The notes under the pieces were generated by a model that saw nothing but the letters and a program-made list of their open reading frames with translations, was not told where the DNA came from and searched no databases. The translations under genes were made by a program, and so were the position numbers. Positions 7,859 through 16,405 of a DNA stretch of 64,000 nucleotides are shown here, piece by piece; position 1 is the stretch's first letter, and every line of letters begins with the position of its first letter. This DNA comes from Streptomyces sp. NBC_00271 (GTDB taxonomy: Bacteria > Actinomycetota > Actinomycetes > Streptomycetales > Streptomycetaceae), in the NCBI RefSeq assembly GCF_036178845.1, contig NZ_CP108070.1, positions 9,548,001 through 9,612,000 of the forward strand, written 5' to 3'.

Positions 7859-8695
7859 TCAGGTGGCCTGGACTCCGGCGGCCTTCGCGGCCTTGGAATC
7901 CGCTACGACAGTATCTCCGGCCTCGTCGATGCTGAGCGCGCCGGTCATGATGGCGACGACCTCGGCCATGGAGTAGTCGGACGGCTTGATCACGGCAGCG
8001 CGCCGGCCCAGCCGGTGGACGTGGATCCGGTCGGCGATCTCGAAGACGTGGGGCATGTTGTGGCTGATCAGAACGACCGGCATGCCCTTGTCGCGAACGC
8101 GGCGGATGAGGTCCAGGACCTGACCGGACTCCTTGACGCCGAGGGCTGCGGTGGGCTCGTCCATGACGACGACGCTGCGGGCCCAGGCGACGGAACGGGC
8201 GACCGCGACGGCCTGCCGCTGTCCGCCGGAGAGCGTCTCCACCGACTGCGTCAGCGAGCGCAGGCCGATCTTCAGGTCGGCCATGTGCTCGGCGGCCTCC
8301 TGCCGCATCCGCTTCTTGTCCAGCATGCGGAAGACACTGCCGAGCACGCCGGGACGGCGGAGCTCACGCCCGAGGAACATGTTCGAGGCGATGTCCATGG
8401 AGGCCGCCACCGCGAGGTCCTGATAGACCGTCTCGATACCGTGGGCGCGGGCACTTTGCGGGCCGGAGAAGGTGATGGGCTTCCCGTTGAGGCGTATCTC
8501 GCCGGCGTCGGGGACCACCGCGCCGGTGAGGGCCTTGATCAGACTGGTCTTGCCGGCGCCGTTGTCGCCGATGACGGCGAGGACCTCGCCGGGGAGCAGG
8601 TCGAAGTCGGCGCCGTCGATGGCGGTGACCTGGCCGTACCGCTTGACCAGACCACGGGCCTGCAGCACGGGCGTGGGGGAAGTGGTGGCGGTCAT
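7859..8695 (-). CDS. Sugar ABC transporter ATP-binding protein (FrcA-like, single ATPase domain)
   Basis: 278 residues from an ATG that overlaps the permease stop (ATGA). Walker A GDNGAGKTS lies near residue 40, with signature LSGGQRQAVAVAR and Walker B VVMDEPTAALG. Unlike RbsA or XylG it has a single nucleotide-binding domain, as in FrcA-type systems. The EPTAALG signature belongs to carbohydrate uptake transporter family 2. It energises the permease upstream. The long open frame continuing past its start into the permease is an artefact of GC content. Confidence 0.92.
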   Translation of the reverse strand: MTATTSPTPVLQARGLVKRYGQVTAIDGADFDLLPGEVLAVIGDNGAGKTSLIKALTGAVVPDAGEIRLNGKPITFSGPQSARAHGIETVYQDLAVAASMDIASNMFLGRELRRPGVLGSVFRMLDKKRMRQEAAEHMADLKIGLRSLTQSVETLSGGQRQAVAVARSVAWARSVVVMDEPTAALGVKESGQVLDLIRRVRDKGMPVVLISHNMPHVFEIADRIHVHRLGRRAAVIKPSDYSMAEVVAIMTGALSIDEAGDTVVADSKAAKAAGVQAT

Positions 8696-9687
8696 CGGGC
8701 CTTCTTCCGGGAGAGCTGGTCGACGGTCACCGCGAGGATCACCAGAACACCGGTGATCAGGGTCTGGTAGATGGAGGCGACGCCCATCAGCTGGAGACCG
8801 TTGCGGAACACGCCGACGATGAGCACGCCGATGAAGGTGCCCAGGACCGAGCCGCGTCCGCCGAAGAGGCTGGTGCCGCCGAGGACCACGGCGGTGATGC
8901 TGTCGAGGTTGTCGGTCTGTCCCGCCTGGGGGTCGCCGACTCCGGTGCGGGAGATGAGCAGCAGGGCGGCGATCCCGTACAGCAGACCCGCCACGGTGTA
9001 GATGCCGATCGTCAGCCGGGAGGTGCGGATGCCGTTCAGCCGCGCCGCTTCCTGGCTGTTGCCCAGGGCGTAGACGTGCCGGCCCCAGCCGGTGCTGCTC
9101 AGCGCGTAGGCGAGCAGGAGGAACAGGGCGATGGTGACCAGGGAGCCGTAGGTGATGTCGGTGTGGCCGAGCGGGAAGGTCAGCCCGAGGGCCGTCAGTG
9201 GGCCGGGCAGGTTGGTGACCGTCTGCTCCTCGGAGTAGATGTGGGTCAGCGCGAACGCCACGTTGAGCATGCCGAGGGTGACGATGAACGGCGGCAGCGG
9301 GATCTTCTGCACCAGCAGCCCGTTGAGCAGCCCGAAGCCCGCGCAGACCGCTATGCCCAGCGCGATGGCGACGAGCGGCGGCAGGGAGCCCTCGGCGGCC
9401 ATCTTGGCGATCATGATGCTGCCGAACGCCATCACGGCTCCGCAGGACAGGTCGATGCCCGCGGTGAGGATGATCAGGGTCTGCCCGATGGCGAGGGTGC
9501 CGACGACCATCACCTGCTGCACGATCAGCGAGAAGTTGCCGCCGGTGAGGAACTGGTCGGTCGAGAGGGAGAAGAAGGCGCAGGCGAGAAGGAGGGCGAC
9601 CAGAGGGCCGGTGGTCGGTGCCGTGAGCAGTCTGCGGGCCGTGGTCGGCGCTTTGAGCTCGGCGTACGGCGTGGTCGTGGCTGTCAT
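8692..9687 (-). CDS. Sugar ABC transporter permease (RbsC/FrcC type)
   Basis: 331 residues from an ATG reading MTATTTPYAEL, about nine hydrophobic segments, including GQTLIILTAGIDLS, the conserved motif of ribose/fructose-type permeases, and a late cytoplasmic loop GGTSLFGGRGS. The stop overlaps the ATPase start. An in-frame extension to 10224 lies antisense-like across the binding-protein gene and has no homology. With the ATPase and binding protein it forms a standard three-part CUT2 importer. Confidence 0.92.
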   Translation of the reverse strand: MTATTTPYAELKAPTTARRLLTAPTTGPLVALLLACAFFSLSTDQFLTGGNFSLIVQQVMVVGTLAIGQTLIILTAGIDLSCGAVMAFGSIMIAKMAAEGSLPPLVAIALGIAVCAGFGLLNGLLVQKIPLPPFIVTLGMLNVAFALTHIYSEEQTVTNLPGPLTALGLTFPLGHTDITYGSLVTIALFLLLAYALSSTGWGRHVYALGNSQEAARLNGIRTSRLTIGIYTVAGLLYGIAALLLISRTGVGDPQAGQTDNLDSITAVVLGGTSLFGGRGSVLGTFIGVLIVGVFRNGLQLMGVASIYQTLITGVLVILAVTVDQLSRKKAR

Positions 9688-9815
9688 GCGAAGTCCTTGT
9701 CGGAAGACAGAGGTCCCGGTGGGAGGACAAGGGGGCGGCCGTCCCCGGTCGGGGAGGTGGGGCCGGCCGTCCCGCTGAGGGGTTTGGAAATGGCGGCCAG
9801 GGGCGGGTGAGCGGC

Positions 9816-10832
9816 TCAGCCCCAGCAGTTGTCCAGGCCGTAGGCGGTGTCCTTCGACGTGACCCCGTCCTGTGCCTTGTCGGTGATCAGCGTGACGCCG
9901 GTGTCGGTGTAACCGGACGCTTTCTTTCCGTCCTTGGCGTACGTCACGACGGCCTTGACGCCCTCGGCGGCCATCTTCAGCGGGTACTGCTGCGAAGTCG
10001 CGGCGATCTTGCCGTCCTTGACGGCCTGGGTGCCGGTGCAGCCGCCGTCGACCGAGACGATCAGGACGTCCTTCTCCCGGCCCTTGGCCTTCAGCGCGGT
10101 GTACGCGCCCAGGGCCGCCGGTTCGTTGATGGTGTAGACGACGTTGATGCCGGGCGCCTTCTGCAGGCAGTTCTCCATCGCGGTCTGGCCCTTGGCCTGG
10201 TCGCCACCCGTGTCCTGGGCGCACACGACGTCCTTGTCGGTGGCGCCGAAGCCCTTCAGGAATCCGTTGTGCCGCTGGACGCCGACGGAGACACCCGGCG
10301 CGAGGTCGAGGGCGGCTATCTTCGCCGTCTTGCCCTTCATGGCGGCCTTGGCGTACTCGCCGATCAGCTGGCCGGCCTTGAGGTTGTCGGTGGCGAAGAG
10401 GGCGTCGACCGCGCTCTCCGGCTCGGTCGGGGTGTCCAGGGCGATGACCACGACACCCTTGGCGCGGGCTTTCTGGATCGCGGGCACGATCGCCTTGGAG
10501 TCGCTCGGGGTGATCAGGATGCCCTTCACGCCGGCGGCGACCATGTTCTCGATGGCCGTGACCTGACCTGCGTTGTCCCCGTCGAACTTGCCTGCCGCCG
10601 TGGACAGTTGGGCGCCGTTCTCCTTGGCTGCCTTCTCCGCGCCCTCCTTCATCTTCACGAAGAACGGGTTGGTGTCGGTCTTGGTGATCAGACCGACCTT
10701 GACGCTGCCCGATCCGGTGCTCGCAGTGCCCGATCCCGATCCGGATCCACAGGCGGTCAGGGCGAGGGCTGCGACACCCGTGCAGGCAGCGGCTCTGATC
10801 AAGGGGGAGGGCAGACGAGAGATGCGTGACAT
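9816..10832 (-). CDS. Sugar-binding lipoprotein of the ABC importer (FrcB/RbsB type)
   Basis: 338 residues. A lipoprotein signal peptide ends in lipobox LTAC (Cys about 28), then a low-complexity Gly/Ser linker, then a periplasmic-binding domain starting [15 protein letters not shown] and containing [10 protein letters not shown]. Start ATG at 10832 has AGGAG 7 bases upstream. It binds the sugar outside the membrane. Homology of the core is with fructose/ribose binders. The divergent kinase resembles fructokinases, so fructose or a related ketose is a reasonable but unproven substrate. Confidence 0.92.
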   Translation of the reverse strand: MSRISRLPSPLIRAAACTGVAALALTACGSGSGSGTASTGSGSVKVGLITKTDTNPFFVKMKEGAEKAAKENGAQLSTAAGKFDGDNAGQVTAIENMVAAGVKGILITPSDSKAIVPAIQKARAKGVVVIALDTPTEPESAVDALFATDNLKAGQLIGEYAKAAMKGKTAKIAALDLAPGVSVGVQRHNGFLKGFGATDKDVVCAQDTGGDQAKGQTAMENCLQKAPGINVVYTINEPAALGAYTALKAKGREKDVLIVSVDGGCTGTQAVKDGKIAATSQQYPLKMAAEGVKAVVTYAKDGKKASGYTDTGVTLITDKAQDGVTSKDTAYGLDNCWG

Positions 10833-10891
10833 GAACGACTCCTGCGGGATTGCGGGCGAACGGGCCGGCATCGGGGCATGCCGTCCCTCGG

Positions 10892-10921
10892 TGTCATCGT
10901 TGACTTATGTCATCGTTGACA
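10892..10921. promoter_or_regulatory. Two tandem LacI-type operators between transporter and kinase genes
   Basis: TGTCATCGTTGACT (10892-10905) and TGTCATCGTTGACA (10908-10921) are near-palindromes 16 bp apart in the divergent promoter region. They match the perfect palindrome at 12126-12139. Control by the LacI protein at 6761-7783 is inferred. Confidence 0.7.
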
Positions 10922-11080
10922 CTGCTTGGCGAGGATGATGGACTCCGTTCCCCGGCAACGTCAATGCCTTGCACCCGTCACAAATCGGCAACGCCCGCGG
11001 CCGTCGTCCGCCCGAAGCCGTTCACCGGCTGCCCGGGACGTGCTTGTTTCTGTCCGCGCATTCCGAGAGAAGAGCAGCCC

Positions 11081-12043
11081 ATGAGCCCGCGCCAGATCAC
11101 CGTCCTGGGGGAGTGCGTCGCGGACGCCTTCACCGAACCCGCAAGCGTCCCGGATGAGCTCGCCCTGCGGGTGCTGCCCGGTGGCGGACCTGCGAACACG
11201 GCGGTGGCCCTGGCCAGGCTGGGTACCCCGGCCCGCTTCCTGGCACGCCTGTCCGGCGATGTGTTCGGCCGCATGTTCCGGGCTCATCTCGAGGCGTCCG
11301 GCGTGGACCTGTCGTACGCCGTCGCGGCCGCCGAGCCCAGCACGCTGGCTGTTGCCGAACTGGACGCCGAGGGTCAGGCTGCGTTCTCCTTCCATGCGCA
11401 GGCCACCGCCGACTGGCAGTGGACCAGTGCGGAGCTGGTCGGCGTCGACCTGGCCGACACCGCCTGTGTGCACACCGGCTCGCTGGCCCTGGTCAAGGAG
11501 CCTGGTGCGGCCGTGCTGGAGGACTTCCTGGCTGCCGCCGTGCCTCGGGCCACGATCAGCATCGACCCCAACGTCCGCCCGCTCCTGGTGCACCCCGAGG
11601 TCTACCGCGCCCGGCTGGCGCACTGGTGTGCCCTCGCGGATGTACTGCGGCTGAGCGAGGACGACCTGGAACTCCTCCTGCCCGGAACACCGCCCGAGCA
11701 GGCGTGCGACATCTGGCATGCCGCCGGTGCGCGGCTCGTCGTGATCACGCGCGGTGCCGACGGCGCCCTGGCCTCACTCGACGGGGAGCGGGTGCAGGTG
11801 CCCGCGGTGGCGACGCCGGTCGTCGACACGGTCGGTGCAGGTGACTCTTTCACCGCGGGACTGCTGCACCACCTCGGCACCCACGGACTCCTCGGCGGCA
11901 GGCTGACGGACCTGCGTCTCGGCGACGTCGAGGCAGCCTGCCTGTTCGCCGCGCAGGTCGCGGCCCTGACCTGCGCGGTTGCCGGCCCCAACCCGCCGTG
12001 GTCGAACCAGTTGGCGCAGTTCGCGACCGTCGGCGACGCCTGA
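11081..12043 (+). CDS. PfkB-family carbohydrate kinase (fructokinase-like)
   Basis: 320 residues. The N-terminal sugar-binding signature GGGPANTAVALARLG (residues about 34-48) and the C-terminal PfkB motif DTVGAGDSFTAGLL, with the catalytic Asp in GAGD, are intact. It phosphorylates a sugar imported by the divergent transporter, most likely a ketohexose. I chose the ATG at 11081 (MSPRQITVLGE), preceded by a GAGAGAAGAG purine run; an upstream in-frame start would run through the operators. Two operator-like sites lie in its promoter region. Confidence 0.92.
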   Translation: MSPRQITVLGECVADAFTEPASVPDELALRVLPGGGPANTAVALARLGTPARFLARLSGDVFGRMFRAHLEASGVDLSYAVAAAEPSTLAVAELDAEGQAAFSFHAQATADWQWTSAELVGVDLADTACVHTGSLALVKEPGAAVLEDFLAAAVPRATISIDPNVRPLLVHPEVYRARLAHWCALADVLRLSEDDLELLLPGTPPEQACDIWHAAGARLVVITRGADGALASLDGERVQVPAVATPVVDTVGAGDSFTAGLLHHLGTHGLLGGRLTDLRLGDVEAACLFAAQVAALTCAVAGPNPPWSNQLAQFATVGDA

Positions 12044-12125
12044 TGGTCTGTCGGTCCGCACCGGAGCAATCGCGCCCGAACCGTTGACGCACTGGCCGGA
12101 CTGCGCTTCATAATCGGACACTCGA

Positions 12126-12155
12126 TGTCATCGATGACACAAGTCGACGATGACA
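12126..12155. promoter_or_regulatory. Two tandem LacI-type operators downstream of the kinase gene
   Basis: A perfect palindrome TGTCATCGATGACA (12126-12139) is followed 16 bp later by AGTCGACGATGACA (12142-12155), the reverse complement of a TGTCATCGTCGACT site. The spacing equals that of the pair at 10892-10921, so a second transcription unit starting here probably belongs to the same regulon. About 100 bp of leader without a recognisable gene follows. Confidence 0.65.
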
Positions 12156-12261
12156 CCTCTGGTCGGCGGCGTGGACGCCGGCCTCGGCCCGGGGCTTTCG
12201 GTCCGTCCGCGCCGGGGCCGCAGTCACCGCTGCGCGGACAGCAGGGGGACAAGGAGACATC

Positions 12262-12360
12262 CTGAGCCCTGTACGCGTAACCCGGCATGCCCGCATGCGA
12301 GGGATCGGCTCGCTGAATCTGGACAAGCCCGTCGCCTGGCACCTCGACTTCGCTCACTGA
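12262..12360 (+). CDS. Possible small ORF behind a strong RBS (non-standard CTG start or lost ATG)
   Basis: A near-ideal ribosome binding site (AAGGAGA at about 12251) is followed at normal distance by CTG AGC CCT and an open frame of 32 codons ending at the TGA at 12358. An internal ATG at 12295 would leave 21 codons. No family is recognised. It could be a small protein of the LacI regulon, or the start of a former gene whose ATG was lost before the monooxygenase gene 15 bp downstream. Listed as uncertain. Confidence 0.25.
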   Translation: MSPVRVTRHARMRGIGSLNLDKPVAWHLDFAH

Positions 12361-12375
12361 CAAGGACACGGAACC

Positions 12376-12678
12376 GTGAAGAAGACCCTGCTCGCCGAGT
12401 TCACCGCCCGAGAGGGAGCGGAGGACGAGGTCGCCCGCCTGATCCGGGACTACGCTCTGAGGGTGCGCGAAGAGGAAGGCAACCTGGCCTTCGACGTCTA
12501 CACCAAGGCGGCAAACCCGCGCGGATACTGGATCTTCGAGGTCTACCGGGACGAGGACGCCTTCAAGACGCACCTGGACGCCCCGTACGGTGCCCCGTTC
12601 AACGCCGCCCTCACCCCGCTGATCGAGGAGGACGCCTCCGTACTGACGTTCCTCGATCCGCTGGCCACGCATCCGTAA
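12376..12678 (+). CDS. Putative quinol monooxygenase / ABM-domain protein
   Basis: 100 residues, a single antibiotic-biosynthesis monooxygenase (YgiN/LsrG-like) domain: KKTLLAEFTAREGAEDEVARLI at the N-terminus, the YTKAANPRGYWIFEVYRDEDAF strand region, and LTFLDPLA at the end. GTG start with AAGGA upstream. Such proteins are small dimeric ferredoxin-like folds acting on quinones or small signalling molecules, or with unknown substrates. It lies downstream of the operator pair at 12126-12155 and may be co-regulated with the sugar genes. Confidence 0.8.
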   Translation: MKKTLLAEFTAREGAEDEVARLIRDYALRVREEEGNLAFDVYTKAANPRGYWIFEVYRDEDAFKTHLDAPYGAPFNAALTPLIEEDASVLTFLDPLATHP

Positions 12679-12867
12679 CGGGCGCTGAACACCGGCAGCG
12701 ACCCGGAGCTGGAGCGCAGAAAGATCGAACTGCTGCTCCGACTCCGGGTCGACGGGGTTTGTACGCGCGCATGTACCACAGGGTCGCGGAGGTGCCGGAG
12801 CAGTTGTGGCGGAACGGCCCGCCTGTGTACAAGTAGGGGGGCAGGGGGCATCAGGCCTTGGGTCAAG

Positions 12868-13050
12868 CCCCGTGCACGGATGGGGCTCGCCTCTGTACCG
12901 GTTCGTCGATCCTTGGCACCGGCCGCGCTGATCTATCAGCACATGACCAATGATCGTGATCGGGCCATCGCCGACCGGCTTGGCGCGATGATCCGCGACG
13001 GTGGGGGAGACCCCTCGGGCAAGGTCGACAAGGACTCCACCCGGACGTAG
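12868..13050 (+). pseudogene. Tyrosine integrase C-terminal remnant
   Basis: The frame ending at the TAG at 13048 reads AALIYQHMTNDRDRAIADRLG, the typical C-terminus of actinobacterial tyrosine recombinases and containing the Tyr nucleophile of the R...HxxR...Y family. The upstream part (RMGLASVPVRR) resembles the preceding RMGH region but is disrupted, and no catalytic Arg or His boxes are visible. It is thus the tail of a lost integrated element. It sits next to a tRNA 3'-end fragment, as expected for an int/att junction. Confidence 0.7.
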
Positions 13051-13082
13051 TGGCACGCGTGTGGCACGGCGCCGGAAAGGGT

Positions 13083-13125
13083 GAAGGGCCGGCCTGGGAG
13101 GTGAATCCTCCTGAGCCGGCCCTTC
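13083..13125 (+). terminator. Strong hairpin after the integrase remnant
   Basis: Perfect 11-bp arms (13083-13093 and 13115-13125) with a further GAGG/CCTC inner pairing form a large stem. It probably terminated the integrase transcript and may still insulate the sigma factor gene on the other strand. Confidence 0.7.
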
Positions 13126-13131
13126 TCGCTC

Positions 13132-13163
13132 TGCCCCCGGCAGAATTCGAACCTGCGACACCC
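13132..13163 (-). other. tRNA 3'-end fragment, probable attachment-site scar
   Basis: On the minus strand this reads as the T-arm and acceptor 3' strand of a tRNA: GCAGGTTCGAATTCTGC followed by CGGGGGCA. The 5' half (D-arm, anticodon) is absent; the sequence passes into the sigma factor stop region instead. Integrative elements recombine at tRNA 3' ends and leave such copies. The adjacent integrase remnant supports att-site origin. Confidence 0.65.
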
Positions 13164-13181
13164 GTTGCGGGAGTGGGGGGA

Positions 13182-14198
13182 TCAGCTGACGTCGAGGTAG
13201 TCCCGTAGGGCCTGGGAGCGGGAGGGGTGGCGCAGTTTGGACATCGTCTTGGACTCGATCTGACGGATGCGCTCACGTGTCACCCCGTACACCTGCCCTA
13301 TCTCCTCCAGGGTCCGGGCCTGCCCGTCGATGAGGCCGTAGCGCAGGGAGATGATCCCGGCCTCGCGTGCGGTCATGTTCGCGAGGACGGCCTGGATGGC
13401 GTCCTTGAGGAGGAGGAAAGTGACCATGTCCGCGGGGGAGATGGTCTCGCTGTCCTCCAGGATGTCACCGAGTTCCGTGCCGCCGTCCTCGCCGAGCGGG
13501 GTGTGGAGTGAGACCGGCTGCTTGCTGTAGCCCTCTATCTCGGTGATCTTCTCGACGGGGACGTCCAGCTTGTCCGCGAGTTGTTCCGGTGTGGGTTCGG
13601 CCCCGGTGTCCTGGAGTATTTCCCGGCGGACCTTGGCCATGCGGTTGATGACCTCGACCATGTGGACGGGAATGCGGATCGTCCGGCTCTGGTCGGCCAG
13701 GGCGCGTGAGATCGCCTGCCGGATCCACCAGGTCGCATAGGTCGAGAACTTGAACCCTTTGGTGTAGTCGAACTTCTCCACCGCGCGGATCAGTCCCGTG
13801 TTTCCCTCCTGGATCAGATCCAGGAAAAGCATTCCCCGCCTGCTGTACCGCTTGGCGATGGAGACGACCAGGCGCAGGTTCGCCTCGACGAGATGGGACT
13901 TCGCCACATGTCCGTCCGCGGCGAGAATCTCCAGTTCGCGTTGGAATTCGGGGCTGATGTGCGGCTCTTCCGTCAGCCTCCGCTCGGCGAACAGGCCCGC
14001 CTCGATCCGCTTCGCCAGCTCCACCTCCTTCTCGGCGTCGAGGAGGGAGACCCGGGCGATCTGCTTGAGGTAGTCGCGCACCTGATCGATCGTGGCGCCG
14101 CCGGAGGTGAGCCGGGGGCTGGGCGCGTCGTCGTCCTCGTCCGCATACGCGGCGGGATTGGGCGACTCCAGTTCCCATGCCTGAGTGTCCGTTTCCAT
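13182..14198 (-). CDS. Group 2 sigma-70 family RNA polymerase sigma factor (HrdA/C/D type)
   Basis: 338 residues with regions 1.2 to 4.2: [12 protein letters not shown], the region 2 core [27 protein letters not shown] and [13 protein letters not shown], region 3, and region 4.2 [21 protein letters not shown]. The short N-terminus lacks the long 1.1 extension of the principal factor HrdB, so it is a non-essential group 2 factor. Start ATG 14198 has GAGGAG 9 bases upstream; a TTG at 14207 directly abuts that RBS and is less likely. It lies between mobile-element scars and a decayed uvrA copy. Which Hrd paralogue it is cannot be decided from sequence alone. Confidence 0.93.
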   Translation of the reverse strand: METDTQAWELESPNPAAYADEDDDAPSPRLTSGGATIDQVRDYLKQIARVSLLDAEKEVELAKRIEAGLFAERRLTEEPHISPEFQRELEILAADGHVAKSHLVEANLRLVVSIAKRYSRRGMLFLDLIQEGNTGLIRAVEKFDYTKGFKFSTYATWWIRQAISRALADQSRTIRIPVHMVEVINRMAKVRREILQDTGAEPTPEQLADKLDVPVEKITEIEGYSKQPVSLHTPLGEDGGTELGDILEDSETISPADMVTFLLLKDAIQAVLANMTAREAGIISLRYGLIDGQARTLEEIGQVYGVTRERIRQIESKTMSKLRHPSRSQALRDYLDVS

Positions 14199-14203
14199 GG
14201 CGC

Positions 14204-15399
14204 TCAACTCCTCTCCAGAAGCGGTCGGAGGAACTGCCCGGTGTAGGACCGAGGCTGGGCCGCCACCTGTTCGGGGGTGCCCTCGGCGATCACTGTGCCG
14301 CCGCGGTGGCCGCCTTCGGGACCGATGTCGACGATCCGGTCGGCAGTCTTGATCACGTCGAGGTCGTGCTCGATGACGACGACCGTGTTGCCTTGGTCGA
14401 CGAGTCGGTGGAGCACGGCCAGCAGTTGGCGGACGTCGTCGACATGCGGGCCGTTGGTCGGCTCGTCGAGGACGTAGAGCGTTCTTCCCTTGGTGCGTTT
14501 CTGCAGTTCGGCGGCGAGCTTGACGCGCTGTGCCTCGCCGCCGGAGAGCGTCGTGGCGGACTGGCCGAGTTTCACATGGCCCAGACCCACGTCATGGAGC
14601 GTCCTGAGGTGCCGGGAGATGATCGCGTGTTCCGCGAAGAAATCCAGGCTGTCCTCGATGGCCATGCCCAGTACGTCGGCGATGGACCTGCATTTGAAGT
14701 GTACGTCCAGGGTCTCCCGGTTGTACTGCGCTCCGTGACACACCTCACACGGCACGTAGATGTCAGGGAGGAAGTTCATCTCGACCTTGCGGGTGCCGTC
14801 GCCGTAGCAGTGCTCGCAGCGGCCGTCCACCTGGACCACCTTGTCGATCTGCTCGACACCGGTGATCGCGCGCCCCTCCGTGCGGGGCCTGCGTGCCGCG
14901 GGCAGCGGTATCCGCCGTCGGCCGGACAGGCAGGCGTCGGTGAGGGAGGTCGGATGGTCGAGGAGTTCGCGCGCGGTACCCGAGTGCACCACGTGTCCGC
15001 CGTGCGCGCCCGCGCCCGGCCCGACGTCGAGAAGGAACCGCGGTCGCTCGCCGATCTCCGCGACGACGGCGTCGGCGAGCACAGCGGGTTTCAACCGGGC
15101 GCTGCGACAGGCCGGGCAGGTGATGTGGACCTGCTCCCGGAACCCGTGCAGTACCACCTTCTTCGCGGCGTCGGGCAGTTGACGCCAGGGGGCGGCGGTG
15201 CTGAACCTGGCCGCCGCCGGCCACCGCTTCGAGCAGCCGGGTGAACTACTCGGCGCCGGTCGTGTTCGTCCACGGCGCGACGGCGCCCTCGGACGGCGAC
15301 TTCTCCTCTGAAAGCGATCAGCGCATTCCTGGGCAACTCCACGGAGATGTCACGCAGGTTGTGCCGGCGGGCGCCCTTGATGACGAGTCGGTCTTTCAC
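14204..15399 (-). pseudogene. uvrA: Decayed uvrA paralogue with several internal deletions
   Basis: The N-terminal start of UvrA ([17 protein letters not shown]) is present, but where the first Walker A should be the frame reads unrelated basic residues and breaks. A later frame carries scattered UvrA pieces: [33 protein letters not shown], the zinc-finger half CEHCYGDG...CEVCHG, and then an intact C-terminal ATPase half with [12 protein letters not shown] and [10 protein letters not shown]. Total coding is about 400 codons against about 950 in UvrA. The signature TTGLH has become TNGPH. The chromosome should carry a normal uvrA elsewhere. Confidence 0.85.
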
Positions 15400-15492
15400 A
15401 TGTCCGAACCCTACGACGCGGTAGAGCGTGCGGTTGTCGAATCGTTATCGACTGGTTCCGCCCTCGATGACGCTCCGCCCGCCGCCGCGACC

Positions 15493-16299
15493 TCACGCTT
15501 CGACGAGCTCGCGGACGTCGTCCCGCACCTGCTGCTCCTGCTCCTGCTCCTGCGCCCGCTCCGCCTCCTGCTCCCGCTCCTCGACAGGGTGGCGGTGGCG
15601 GTACAGCCAGGTGATGTCACGGCCGAACGACCAGATGAGTGAGGCGAGCGCGAGGAGCACCGCGGCGGCGTTGCCCTCCAGGGGCATGATCCCGGCGCCC
15701 GCGACGAGCAGCACGATCCCCTGAAGGGCCGCCACGGTCTTGCGCGCCATGCTGTGCGGCAGGGCCGCGTTCAGCCAGGGCAGCACCCGGGCCGCCGCCA
15801 CGAACGCGTACCGCATGGTGCCGATCAGCAACACCCACGGGCCGAGCGACATCGAGACGTACACGCTCAGCACCAGGATCAGGAACGCGTCCACCTCCAT
15901 GTCGAAGCGGGCGCCCAGCGCGGTCGAGGTGCCAGTGCGACGGGCGACCTTGCCGTCCACCCCGTCGAGGATCAGGGCGACCGCCGTGAGACCGACGAGC
16001 AGACTGACCGGGGGCGAGCTCTCGAAGGAGTCCGCGACCAGGGCGGTGACCCCGCCGACCAGGATGGCCCGGCCGAGCGTCACCCGATTGGCCGGTCCGA
16101 AGGAACGGGGCCGTGAGCGACGCAGGGCACGGGTCAGCACCGCCCAGGTGGCGAGCGCGAAGGCCAGACCGGTCAGCCAGCCCGCGGGCCCCATCCCGAT
16201 CGCTGTGCCCAGCAGAGCCAGCACCAGGAGCTGCAGACCCGCTCCCACCGTGGTCTCCTGCGCCAAGAGCCTCGCGTCGTACGTGTTGTTCAGGGCCAC
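15493..16299 (-). CDS. CDP-alcohol phosphatidyltransferase family membrane enzyme
   Basis: 268 residues. The family motif DG-x2-AR-x8-G-x3-D-x3-D is complete in DGKVARRTG...GARFDMEVD. About six hydrophobic segments surround it. It transfers a phospho-alcohol from a CDP-activated donor to an acceptor alcohol in the membrane, as in phospholipid head-group or lipid-linked intermediate synthesis. GTG at 16299 has GGAGG 7 bases upstream; longer in-frame reading to 16485 has no family match. The C-terminus is a Glu/Gln-rich tail. It is divergent from the dehydrogenase gene and may contribute a lipid acceptor to the cluster. Confidence 0.9.
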   Translation of the reverse strand: MALNNTYDARLLAQETTVGAGLQLLVLALLGTAIGMGPAGWLTGLAFALATWAVLTRALRRSRPRSFGPANRVTLGRAILVGGVTALVADSFESSPPVSLLVGLTAVALILDGVDGKVARRTGTSTALGARFDMEVDAFLILVLSVYVSMSLGPWVLLIGTMRYAFVAAARVLPWLNAALPHSMARKTVAALQGIVLLVAGAGIMPLEGNAAAVLLALASLIWSFGRDITWLYRHRHPVEEREQEAERAQEQEQEQQVRDDVRELVEA

Positions 16300-16405
16300 C
16301 GCACATCCTCCGGCCGTATGACAGAGTCGATCAACGCCGCGTACAGTGCGCGGCTTGTCACCGCTCCGTACGTGAAGATCTGCTGAATCGTTCAGGGGGA
16401 CGCTC

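Noticed and set aside
12690..12836. Frames between the monooxygenase and integrase remnant
   Set aside because: No RBS, no family match and broken coding pattern; possibly further element debris, but not supportable as a gene.
13132..13163. Possible functional tRNA gene
   Set aside because: Only the T-arm and acceptor 3' strand are present; D-arm, anticodon and 5' acceptor strand are missing.
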